5,033 nucleotides of DNA from an uncultured bacterium. Lineage in GTDB: Bacteria; Bacteroidota; Bacteroidia; Chitinophagales; CAIODY01. Positions 1 through 5,033 of this stretch are shown here, one piece after another. Where the stretch lies: contig CAIQHW010000509.1 of NCBI GenBank assembly GCA_903871715.1, forward strand, positions 1 to 5,033, in the 5' to 3' direction. Each line of letters begins with the position of its first letter. Within the stretch, counting starts at the first letter, position 1. A model generated the notes under the pieces. The model saw only the letters and a list, made by a program, of their open reading frames with translations. It was not told the DNA's origin and searched no databases. The position numbers and the translations under genes are program-made.

Positions 1-1
1 C

Positions 2-1234
2 ATGCCTTATCCTAAATTGCCTTTTCCTCTGACTGATTACACCCGCGGCGCCGACTTTGCGCGGGCGCTAGGTATGCGCATCATGATTCTTGATGGCGCC
101 ATGGGCACGATGATTCAGCAATACAAGCTTTCTGAGGCTGATTTTCGGTCGCAGCGTTTTGCCGCACACGGTAAAGATGTCAAAGGCAACAACGAGTTAC
201 TTTCGCTGACGCGCCCTGAGGTCATTCTTGAGATCCACGAGCAGTACCTTGCTGCAGGTAGTGATGTCATCGAGACCAACACCTTTGGCGCTACGACGAT
301 TGCGCAAGGCGACTACGACTTAGCTGAAATCGCGTACGAACTTAACCTTGAGTCTGCCCGGATCGCCCGCGTCGCGTGCGACAAGTACAGCACACCCGAG
401 CGGCCAAGATTTGTTGCAGGTGCCTTAGGCCCGCAACCAAAAACGGCGTCGATTTCGCCGGATGTGAATGATCCGGGTGCCCGCAATGTAACGTTTGACG
501 AACTACGTGAGGCTTACACCGAACAGCTCAACGGGCTGCTTGACGGTGGTGTTGATCTGATTTTGATTGAAACGATCTTCGACACGCTTAATGCCAAGGC
601 AGCCATCTTCGCGGTCGAAGAGGTGTTCGAGGCGCGTGGTGAGCGGTTGCCCGTCATGATCTCGGGCACAGTGACTGATGCCTCAGGCCGCATCCTATCG
701 GGTCAAACCGTTGAGGCGTTCTGGAATTCTGTGCGCCATGCGCGGCCCATTACCATCGGCTTGAATTGCGCACTCGGTGCCGCACTCATGCGACCCTACA
801 TCGCTGAGCTCGCCAAAATTTGTGACACCTATGTTTGTGTGTATCCCAATGCCGGTTTGCCGAATCCCATGAGCGATACTGGCTTCGATGAGACGCCCAC
901 CGACACCTCGGCGCTGCTTGAAGAATTCGCGCGTTCGGGCCTGGTGAACATGGCGGGTGGTTGTTGCGGCACAACTCCAGAACACATTCAAGCCATCGCG
1001 CAAAAAGTCATGGCCTTACCGATTCGTGTGGTGCCCGACATCCCCACTAAAACGCGTTTGTCTGGGCTCGAGGCCTTGAACATTGACGACGACTCTTTGT
1101 TTGTCAACGTTGGCGAGCGCGCAAACGTGACAGGTAGCAAGGCCTTTGCCCGTCTCATCCGCGAAGAAAAATACGACGAGGCAGTTGCGGTGGCCCGCCA
1201 GCAGGTTGAAAACGGCGCACAAATTATTGATGTA
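2..1234 (+). CDS. metH: Cobalamin-dependent methionine synthase, N-terminal part (truncated by a chimeric join)
   Basis: Methionine synthase moves a methyl group from methyltetrahydrofolate via cobalamin to homocysteine in the cytoplasm. Visible here is the homocysteine-binding barrel: DGAMGTMIQ at residues 31-39, ETNTFGATT, the ASISPDVNDP stretch, and the zinc-binding cysteines C256 (GLNCALG) and C321/C322 (GGCCGTT). The start of the methyltetrahydrofolate-binding domain follows, with NVGERANVTGS at 369-379 and VARQQVENGAQIIDV at about 397-411. The family normally continues with INMDEGMLD and on to about 1,200 residues with cobalamin and activation domains, all absent here. The wording is close to betaproteobacterial MetH as I remember it, and the DNA is GC-rich. 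ATG at base 2 is the first possible start, but with one base upstream the true start cannot be decided. The frame runs on into a rhodanese to 1444, which I treat as a separate gene. Confidence 0.93.
1214..1234. other. Probable chimeric junction between metH and a rhodanese gene
   Basis: Residues 405-411 (GAQIIDV) fit both families: MetH has ENGAQIID followed by INMDEGML, and small rhodaneses have GAQIIDVR followed by EFAGGHIKG. Upstream the codons are GC-rich and proteobacterial. Downstream they turn AT-rich (AAA, ATT, TTT, GGT) and stay so. The frame is kept because the shared stretch is in the same frame in both. The exact base of the join cannot be placed inside this stretch. An assembly join is my inference; a natural recombination is possible but less likely. 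Confidence 0.85.
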
Positions 1235-1444
1235 CGCTCTGGTGGCGAATTTGCAGGTGGGCATATCAAAGGTTCAAAAAATATTCCTTTGGGTGCTTTG
1301 CAAAATCAAATGTCTAAAATCAACAAAAGCAAACCTGTGATTGTGTGTTGTGCATCAGCCGCTGGCGTATTGCGCCGCGAAGGTTTTGGCGAAGTATATA
1401 ATGGTGGAAGTTGGATGAGTTTGAACAATAAAATTTTTAGTTAA
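1220..1444 (+). CDS. Single-domain rhodanese-like protein, C-terminal part (5' end missing)
   Basis: Rhodanese domains carry sulfur as a cysteine persulfide. The text IIDVRSGGEFAGGHIKGSKN followed by IPLGALQNQM, then KPVIVCCAS, and EVYNGGSW near the end is typical of the roughly 100-residue cytoplasmic rhodaneses common in Bacteroidota. About 72 residues remain, and the N-terminal strand and start codon are lost at the join with metH. The active-site loop looks damaged: after CCAS (C449, C450 in the fused numbering) one expects GMRS or similar, giving the C-x4-R loop, but the sequence goes straight to AAGVLRREGF. The loop arginine is therefore missing. The gene ends with TAA at 1442-1444 and converges on the DUF151 gene with a 19-base gap holding no clear terminator. 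The family call is firm; activity is doubtful. Confidence 0.85.
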   Translation, partial: QIIDVRSGGEFAGGHIKGSKNIPLGALQNQMSKINKSKPVIVCCASAAGVLRREGFGEVYNGGSWMSLNNKIFS

Positions 1445-1463
1445 ACTCTTATTCCGAAAAAAA

Positions 1464-2072
1464 TTATTCTGGTTTTCGTTTGCTCATCTCATCCCTTACT
1501 GCTGCTGCTTTTTCATACTCTTCATTCTCTAAATGCGTTTGCAGTTTTTCTTCTAATTGTGCTAAAGTAAAACTGCTTAAATCATCTTTTTTGGCAACAG
1601 TTTTTGGTTTTGTGGTAGAAGATTTTTTTTCAGTAGATTTTGTTTCGGAAAGACTTGTTGGATTTTCTAACACAATGCCAGCTTGGTCTAAAATAAATTC
1701 AAACGTATAAACTGGGCAATTGAATCGAACTGCTAGTGCAATGGCATCGCTGGTTCGCGAATCTATCTCCACCAAATTATTTTGGTGTTGGCAAATTAAT
1801 TTTGCAAAAAAAACACCTTCTTGCAAATTATCAATCAACACTTCTTTTAGTTGCACATCAAATGCATTCATCACATTGCGCATTAAATCGTGTGTTAATG
1901 GTCGGCTGGGAGTAACTTTTTCCATTGCCACAGCAATAGCTTGCGCCTCGAAAGCCCCAATAACAATGGGCAAACGGCGAATACCATTTTTCTCTCCCAA
2001 AACAATTGCATAAGAATGGTTTTGAGCAGCATTTTGCGAAAGCGTTATTATTTCGAGTTCTATTTTTTCCAT
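1464..2072 (-). CDS. Bifunctional nuclease family protein (DUF151) with C-terminal UVR motif
   Basis: This 202-residue protein has two parts. Residues 1-140 are a DUF151/BFN domain, with LPIVIGAFEAQAIA at about 34-47, the RPLTHDL stretch at 57-63 and IDSRTSDAIALAVR at 103-116. This family was named for nuclease activity shown for a plant member; the bacterial role is not settled. Residues 141-165 are a Lys/Ser/Thr-rich, probably flexible linker. Residues 168-200 (LAQLEEKLQTHLENEEYEKA and on to RDEMSKRK) form a UVR helical hairpin like that used by UvrB and UvrC for contacts. This two-part layout and length are usual for Bacteroidota. The ATG at 2072 gives the canonical MEKIELEI start. It lies 2 bases after the stop of the four-helix-bundle gene, so the two are probably cotranscribed. 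Last gene of the minus-strand run. No signal peptide or membrane segment. Confidence 0.88.
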   Translation of the reverse strand: MEKIELEIITLSQNAAQNHSYAIVLGEKNGIRRLPIVIGAFEAQAIAVAMEKVTPSRPLTHDLMRNVMNAFDVQLKEVLIDNLQEGVFFAKLICQHQNNLVEIDSRTSDAIALAVRFNCPVYTFEFILDQAGIVLENPTSLSETKSTEKKSSTTKPKTVAKKDDLSSFTLAQLEEKLQTHLENEEYEKAAAVRDEMSKRKPE

Positions 2073-2074
2073 GA

Positions 2075-2470
2075 TTAAGGCATTAGCGAATTGCCATTAG
2101 CGATTAGTTTTGATTCGATGCTTTTGATTAATCCGTTTAATATTTTACTAGTTTCATTTTGCAAACTAAATGCTTTTTCAATTTGCGCTAAATTTATTTT
2201 GTAGTGCTTATTTGCTATCAACAAAAGTGTTTCTAATTCAAATAATGAGCCTCTTGCAATTTTAAGAAATTGAATGTACGATTTACTGCTTTCTCTTCTC
2301 CAACCCTCTGCAATATTGACACACACAGAAACAGCAGCTCTATTTCTTTGCGTTATCAATCCAAATCTTTCTTTATCTGGCAATTGATTGGTGATGGCAT
2401 AAATTTCATCAACCAAATCCATTCCTTTCTGCCAAGCAATCAAATCTTTGTATGAATTAACTGAACTCAT
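2075..2470 (-). CDS. Four-helix-bundle protein, 23S rRNA intervening-sequence (S23/IVS) family
   Basis: This 131-residue protein carries the family's marks: YKDLIAWQKGMDLVDEIY at 7-24, LPDKERFGLITQRNRAAVSV at 30-49, NIAEGWRRESSKSYIQFLKI at 52-71 and GSLFELETLL at 75-84. The fold is four helices with a conserved basic face. Members were first found as ORFs in intervening sequences of bacterial 23S rRNA; the fold is shared with Avd of diversity-generating retroelements. The function of stand-alone copies is unknown, though nucleic-acid binding is likely from the charge pattern. The gene sits between etfA (ATG 30 bases after the etfA stop) and the DUF151 gene (2-base gap). Its last 10 codons (LIANGNSLMP) lie in a 7-base repeat array that mirrors one upstream, so the native C-terminus may have been replaced or extended. 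Complete, no frameshift. Confidence 0.9.
   Translation of the reverse strand: MSSVNSYKDLIAWQKGMDLVDEIYAITNQLPDKERFGLITQRNRAAVSVCVNIAEGWRRESSKSYIQFLKIARGSLFELETLLLIANKHYKINLAQIEKAFSLQNETSKILNGLIKSIESKLIANGNSLMP
2079..2106 (+). repeat. Heptamer array, left arm of an inverted pair around the four-helix-bundle gene
   Basis: On the plus strand four 7-base units follow one another: GGCATTA, GCGAATT, GCCATTA, GCGATTA (2079-2085, 2086-2092, 2093-2099, 2100-2106). The array lies inside the 3' end of the four-helix-bundle gene. Bases 2086-2107 match the opposite strand of the right arm with one substitution, if one 7-base unit of the right arm is skipped. Confidence 0.75.
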
Positions 2471-2487
2471 TTGTTGTTTTATTCTTC

Positions 2488-2515
2488 TAATCGCTATTCT
2501 CTAATGGCTATTCGC
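2488..2515 (-). repeat. Heptamer array, right arm of an inverted pair around the four-helix-bundle gene
   Basis: Read on the minus strand from 2515 to 2488 the units are GCGAATA, GCCATTA, GAGAATA, GCGATTA. The first two encode the last residues and stop of EtfA (Ala-Asn-Ser-His-stop); the other two fill the gap before the four-helix-bundle ATG. Both arms run from outside towards the gene, as terminal inverted repeats do. Confidence 0.75.
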
Positions 2516-3478
2516 TTTGTACTTTTTAAACGCTTCATTCAATTTTGGTACCACTTCAAAAGCATCGCCAACAATACCATAATCGGCAGCTTTAAAAAAT
2601 GGTGCTTCTTTATCGGTGTTAATGACCACAATAGTTTTGCTTTGATTTACGCCAGCTAAATGCTGAATTGCGCCACTGATGCCGATGGCAATGTATAAAT
2701 TTGGTCGAATAGTGATACCTGTTTGCCCCACATGTTCGCCATGCGGACGCCAATGAATATCAGCCACAGGTCGGCTACAAGCCGTTGCTGCGCCTAATAT
2801 TTTTGCCATTTCTTCAATCATGCCCCAATTTTCCGGACCTTTTAAACCTCTACCGCCGCTTACTACAATTTCTGCATCGGTTAATAAAATATCGCCAGTA
2901 GTTTTTACTGTTTCTTTTACCGTGATGCTAAATTGCTCGGCAGGAATGGTAATGTTTAATTCTTCTACCGCAGCTACTCCTTCTGAAACATTTATGGGGA
3001 AAGAGTTTGGCGTTAATCCAATAATTTTTTTAGCTGTTTTAATATTGTAGTAAGCAAATGCTTTTCCACTAAACACTCCTTTTTTTACCACAAAACCATT
3101 GGTCGTATCGGGCACATCAATTGCACCAGCAACCAAGCCTGCGCTCATTTTTGCAGCCACAATTGGTGCTACAGCTTTGCCAGTTAAGTTGTAGGAAAAC
3201 ACCACCACATCTGCATTGGTTTGTTGGGCAGCGGCTGAAACCACATAGGCATAAGCCTTTGCATCAAAGTGTGTTAAATTATCGTGTTTAATAGTAACCA
3301 CTTTTTTTGCGCCCACTTTTCCTAAATCAGCCAACACAGCGGCATCCAAAGCACCATCGGCTAATGCGATGCAATCTGTTCCTAATTTATCGGCAATGTG
3401 TTTGCCATAGCAAACTGCTTCTAAAGTTGATTTTTTAAATTTTCCGTTTGTACTTTCTGCAAAAATTAATACGCTCAT
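2501..3478 (-). CDS. etfA: Electron transfer flavoprotein subunit alpha
   Basis: EtfA is the FAD-binding subunit of the EtfAB heterodimer, which takes electrons from acyl-CoA dehydrogenases and related flavoenzymes in the cytoplasm. Length 325 residues is normal. The N-terminal ETF domain starts MSVLIFAEST and runs to about 180. The C-terminal FAD domain holds VVSGGRGLKGPENW at 205-218, SRPVAD at 235-240, GEHVGQTG at 247-254, the signature LYIAIGISGAIQHLAG at 261-276, and INTDKEAPFFKAADYGIVGD at 286-305. All expected FAD-contact motifs are present. The ATG at 3478 is preceded by an A-rich stretch, common for Bacteroidota starts. The last four residues (ANSH) and the stop lie in a 7-base repeat array, so the original C-terminus may differ. 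It follows etfB on the same strand, but with an unusually long 130-base gap full of short repeats. Confidence 0.97.
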   Translation of the reverse strand: MSVLIFAESTNGKFKKSTLEAVCYGKHIADKLGTDCIALADGALDAAVLADLGKVGAKKVVTIKHDNLTHFDAKAYAYVVSAAAQQTNADVVVFSYNLTGKAVAPIVAAKMSAGLVAGAIDVPDTTNGFVVKKGVFSGKAFAYYNIKTAKKIIGLTPNSFPINVSEGVAAVEELNITIPAEQFSITVKETVKTTGDILLTDAEIVVSGGRGLKGPENWGMIEEMAKILGAATACSRPVADIHWRPHGEHVGQTGITIRPNLYIAIGISGAIQHLAGVNQSKTIVVINTDKEAPFFKAADYGIVGDAFEVVPKLNEAFKKYKANSH

Positions 3479-3494
3479 TTTTGTTTTTATTTTT

Positions 3495-3518
3495 CACACA
3501 AAGGCGCAAAGGCGCAAA
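3495..3518. repeat. Short tandem repeat of GGCGCAAA in the etfB-etfA gap
   Basis: Three 8-base units follow one another: a variant CACACAAA and two exact GGCGCAAA copies, then GTG. On the coding strand it reads CTTTGCGC CTTTGCGC. Similar CTTTGCGT/CTTTGCGC strings recur between genes in Bacteroidota (from memory). It lies about 17 bases upstream of the etfA start and could affect its translation. Confidence 0.7.
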
Positions 3519-3550
3519 GTGTTTTCTGTTTTTTTTGAATTTTTATTGGC

Positions 3551-3615
3551 CATTGTGCCATTGAGAAATTGTTTCATTCCATTAGCACATTAGCAAATCA
3601 TCTCATTATCAAATT
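3551..3615. repeat. 8-base-periodic ATT array in the etfB-etfA gap
   Basis: ATT triplets (one as ATC) start at 3552, 3560, 3568, 3576, 3581, 3589, 3597, 3605 and 3613. The spacing is 8 bases throughout except one 5-base step at 3576-3581. The clearest units are ATTAGCAC, ATTAGCAA, ATCATCTC, ATTATCAA. The array overlaps the last codons and TGA stop of etfB. Fillers between the triplets vary, so it is a degenerate repeat. Confidence 0.65.
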
Positions 3616-4349
3616 ACCTTCGCCTCTTCGTGCAACAACCTCACTAATTCTTCTACATTATCGGGCGAAATCATTTTACAACCAGTTTTTTCGGCAGGCA
3701 ATTCGTAGCGTACAATTTCAGTTAACGTTTCTGAAGCCACTGCTGGCAATACTTGCAACGGTTTTGTTCTTGCTGCCATAATGCCTTTCATGTTAGGTAT
3801 TCGAGCTTCTGCCATTCCTTTTTGACAAGAAATAACCAATGGCAATTTTGCGGTGCAAATTTCTTTTCCCCCTTCAATTTCACATTCTAAAGTTGCTTCG
3901 TTGTTAGCCACATCCAATTTTGTTGCTAAAGAAACAAACGGCATATCGAGCAGGGCTGATATCATTCCGCCCACTTGGCTGCTATTGTAATCAATCGTTT
4001 CTTTGCCACACAAAATTAAATCGAAGCTTTTATCTTTTGCAAAAGTGGCAATCTGATTTGCCACAGCATACGCATCGGTTGGCACGGTATCAATTCTGAT
4101 TCCGTCATCAGCCCCAATAGCAAAGGCTTTGCGCAAAATCGGTTCATAGTCAGCAGCACCAACACTAATCACAGTAACACTTCCACCGTTTGCTTCTTTC
4201 AATTCTAATGCACGAACCAAGGCATACCACTCGTCGTAAGGATTGATAATCCAAGTTACTTTATCATTATTAAATTCGGTGTTGTTGTTGGTAAATGAAA
4301 TTTTTGTAGTAGTGTCGGGGGCTTTGCTAATGCAAACTAAAATTTTCAT
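3609..4349 (-). CDS. etfB: Electron transfer flavoprotein subunit beta
   Basis: EtfB is the small AMP-binding subunit that pairs with EtfA. The 246 residues match the family length. Visible: the start MKILVCISKAPDTT, the INPYDEWYALVRALEL stretch at 35-50, the nucleotide-binding region LILCGKETIDYNSSQVGGM at 111-129, and the ETF-beta signature with ARIPNMKGIMAARTKPL at 182-198. The start at 4349 gives the standard N-terminus; a longer start is not supported. It lies 116 bases after rlmD and 130 bases before etfA on the same strand. A TAnnTTTG-like element and a hairpin precede it, so it may open its own etfBA transcript. No acyl-CoA dehydrogenase gene is in the window, so the electron donor cannot be named. 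Confidence 0.96.
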   Translation of the reverse strand: MKILVCISKAPDTTTKISFTNNNTEFNNDKVTWIINPYDEWYALVRALELKEANGGSVTVISVGAADYEPILRKAFAIGADDGIRIDTVPTDAYAVANQIATFAKDKSFDLILCGKETIDYNSSQVGGMISALLDMPFVSLATKLDVANNEATLECEIEGGKEICTAKLPLVISCQKGMAEARIPNMKGIMAARTKPLQVLPAVASETLTEIVRYELPAEKTGCKMISPDNVEELVRLLHEEAKVI

Positions 4350-4380
4350 GGAAAAATATTAATCGTGTTTTGATGAAATT

Positions 4381-4404
4381 AAATTGAAAATAGCCTTTCA
4401 ATTT
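4381..4404 (-). promoter_or_regulatory. Perfect 9-bp hairpin in the etfB leader
   Basis: AAATTGAAA (4381-4389) and TTTCAATTT (4396-4404) are exact reverse complements around a 6-base loop. The stem is AT-rich and lies 31 bases upstream of the etfB ATG. If the promoter motif at 4410-4417 is used, the stem would sit at the very 5' end of the etfBA mRNA, where it might stabilise the message. As duplex DNA the same palindrome could be an operator. The T-run after it on the minus strand is poor, so I do not call it an rlmD terminator. Confidence 0.5.
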
Positions 4405-4409
4405 TTTTG

Positions 4410-4417
4410 CAAAAGTA
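4410..4417 (-). promoter_or_regulatory. Candidate Bacteroidota -7 promoter element for etfBA
   Basis: On the minus strand TACTTTTG fits the Bacteroidota -7 consensus TAnnTTTG and is followed by CA, a common continuation. It stands about 60 bases upstream of the etfB ATG. No convincing TTTG-type -33 element is found at the usual 19-21-base distance, so support is the one motif plus position. Confidence 0.35.
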
Positions 4418-4465
4418 AAGATTTGAAAATGATTTTTTCGGAAAAAAAAGAAGGGATTTCCAAAA

Positions 4466-4940
4466 TTATTTCAATACCAATAGCACCACACATTCAACAT
4501 GTGGTGTATGTGGAAACATATCTACAGGCTGAACTTTCACAATATTATAAATGCTCGAAAGCTGCTGCAAATCACGAGCTTGAGTAGATGGATTGCAACT
4601 AACGTACACAATTTTTGGCGCAGCAATTTGGCACAACATAGCCACCACCGCAGGATGCATGCCTGCTCGAGGTGGGTCGGTGATAATCACATCAGGCTTT
4701 CCATTTTGCGAAATAAAATCGGCGGTGAATATTTTTGCCATGTCGCCCACAAAAAAATTGCAGTTGGAAATATTGTTGAAAGCAGCATTTTCTTTGGCAT
4801 CATCAATGGCATTTTGAACATATTCTATACCTGTAATTTTCTTTGCCTTATCAGCCATGTATAGGGCTATGCTGCCTGTGCCAGTATATAAATCATACAC
4901 ATTTTCATTGCCCGAAAGTTGCGCAAATTGTTTGAAACGG
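4466..4940 (-). CDS. rlmD: 23S rRNA (uracil-5-)-methyltransferase RlmD/TrmA family, C-terminal part (5' end missing)
   Basis: The protein methylates C5 of a uridine in RNA using S-adenosylmethionine. The catalytic domain is intact: VYDLYTGTGSIAL (SAM-binding motif I), GIEYVQNAIDDAKENAAFN, DVIITDPPRAGM, the nucleophile cysteine in YVSCNPSTQARDL and the general-base glutamate in DMFPHTPHVE. The frame extends upstream past the GTG at 4900 (KQFAQLSGNENVYDLYTGTG), so GTG is not the start. The N-terminal TRAM and middle regions, some 300 residues, are lost where the sequence changes to a foreign GC-rich piece near 4925-4945. RlmD is favoured over TrmA because Bacteroidota homologues of this type are usually annotated so; the exact target uridine cannot be read from the fragment. 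Stop TAA at 4466-4468, followed 116 bases later by etfB. Confidence 0.9.
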
Positions 4941-4945
4941 TGTCC
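4921..4945. other. Probable second chimeric junction, rlmD to a GC-rich foreign fragment
   Basis: Going right from rlmD, AT-rich sequence gives way abruptly to GC-rich sequence around here. Left of it the rlmD frame reads KQFAQLSGNEN; right of it a different frame reads an AlbA_2-type protein and rlmD similarity ends. The AlbA_2 frame would run into stop TAG at 4867-4869 in rlmD, so the two genes are not fused in frame. The exact base cannot be fixed. Confidence 0.75.
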
Positions 4946-5033
4946 GTTATCTTGCCGGCCACCTGGCCGTGTTCATCCACGCCGACGAGAACCGAGCCGC
5001 CCTGACCGTTTAGCATCGCACAGACTGTCTGCG
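4940..5033 (-). CDS. AlbA_2 / Schlafen-type (AAA_4, COG2865-like) domain protein, internal fragment
   Basis: Read on the minus strand from base 5031, about 30 residues are visible: QTVCAMLNGQGGSVLVGVDE followed by HGQVAGKITD. The pattern (A/S)-F/M-LN-x2-GG-x-(L/V)-hydrophobic-GV-x(2)-G-x-(V/I)-x-G is the core of the AlbA_2 (Schlafen AlbA, formerly divergent AAA_4) domain, found in COG2865-type putative transcriptional regulators or helicase-related proteins. Start and C-terminus are outside the window or lost at the join. The DNA is GC-rich, unlike the neighbouring rlmD, so it probably comes from a different genome. The function of this member cannot be told from the fragment. Confidence 0.7.

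Noticed and set aside
695..1269. Several open frames on the minus strand opposite metH
   Set aside because: They lie wholly inside a strongly conserved coding region on the other strand, overlap one another and show no recognisable domain.
2..1444. A novel methionine synthase-rhodanese fusion enzyme
   Set aside because: The composition and family change at a stretch shared by both proteins, the MetH folate domain is cut about 40 residues in, and the rhodanese lacks its own N-terminus. A chimeric join explains all of this.
1445..1463. Bidirectional terminator between the convergent rhodanese and DUF151 genes
   Set aside because: The 19-base gap has an A-run but no inverted repeat long enough to form a terminator stem.
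1480..2013. Plus-strand open frames opposite the DUF151 gene
   Set aside because: Antisense shadows of a well-supported gene; translations are Ser/Phe-rich low-complexity text with no family features.
2075..2470. Avd gene of a diversity-generating retroelement
   Set aside because: The fold is shared, but no reverse transcriptase, template repeat or variable repeat is in the window and the motifs fit the S23/IVS family better.
3551..3615. CRISPR array
   Set aside because: The repeated unit is 8 bases with drifting sequence; there are no 23-40-base repeats with unique spacers and no cas genes.
4461..4468. A second TAnnTTTG-like promoter element (TAATTTTG on the minus strand) overlapping the rlmD stop
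   Set aside because: The motif is degenerate and frequent in AT-rich DNA, no -33 element is evident, and the element at 4410-4417 is better placed for etfB.
4499..4864. Plus-strand open frame of about 120 residues opposite rlmD
   Set aside because: Overlaps the conserved catalytic motifs of rlmD on the other strand and has no recognisable motif.

Overview
The window does not read as one genome. It looks like three pieces of different origin joined end to end, as in a chimeric metagenomic contig. Piece 1 (about 1-1220) is GC-rich and carries the start of a proteobacterial, probably betaproteobacterial, cobalamin-dependent methionine synthase (metH). Piece 2 (about 1220-4940) is clearly AT-richer and Bacteroidota-like in gene content, intergenic repeats and a TAnnTTTG-type promoter motif. 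Piece 3 (about 4940-5033) is GC-rich again and holds a fragment of an AlbA_2/Schlafen-type protein on the minus strand.

Layout of piece 2: the 3' part of a small single-domain rhodanese (plus strand) faces a minus-strand run of five genes. In transcription order these are the 3' part of rlmD (23S rRNA uracil-C5 methyltransferase), etfB, etfA (the two subunits of electron transfer flavoprotein), a four-helix-bundle protein of the 23S rRNA intervening-sequence (S23/IVS) family, and a DUF151 bifunctional-nuclease-like protein with a C-terminal UVR motif. EtfB and EtfA form one FAD-containing heterodimer that carries electrons from acyl-CoA dehydrogenases. The other genes are not functionally tied to it in any obvious way. 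Whether rlmD shares a transcript with etfBA is open, because a possible promoter and a hairpin lie in the 116-base gap between rlmD and etfB.

The most interesting biology is repeat structure. The four-helix-bundle gene is bracketed by two arrays of four 7-base units in inverted orientation. These arrays overlap the last codons of etfA on one side and the gene's own last codons on the other, as if a small cassette had been inserted in the etf operon. The etfB-etfA gap holds a second, different structure: nine ATT/ATC triplets at 8-base spacing with one 5-base step, plus a GGCGCAAA tandem repeat, also with 8-base period.

The methionine synthase-rhodanese fusion at 2-1444 is an uninterrupted reading frame. 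It is best explained by a join within a short stretch (Gly-Ala-Gln-Ile-Ile-Asp-Val) that both families can encode, not by a new fusion enzyme. I see no defence island, CRISPR array, tRNA, rRNA or insertion-sequence transposase.
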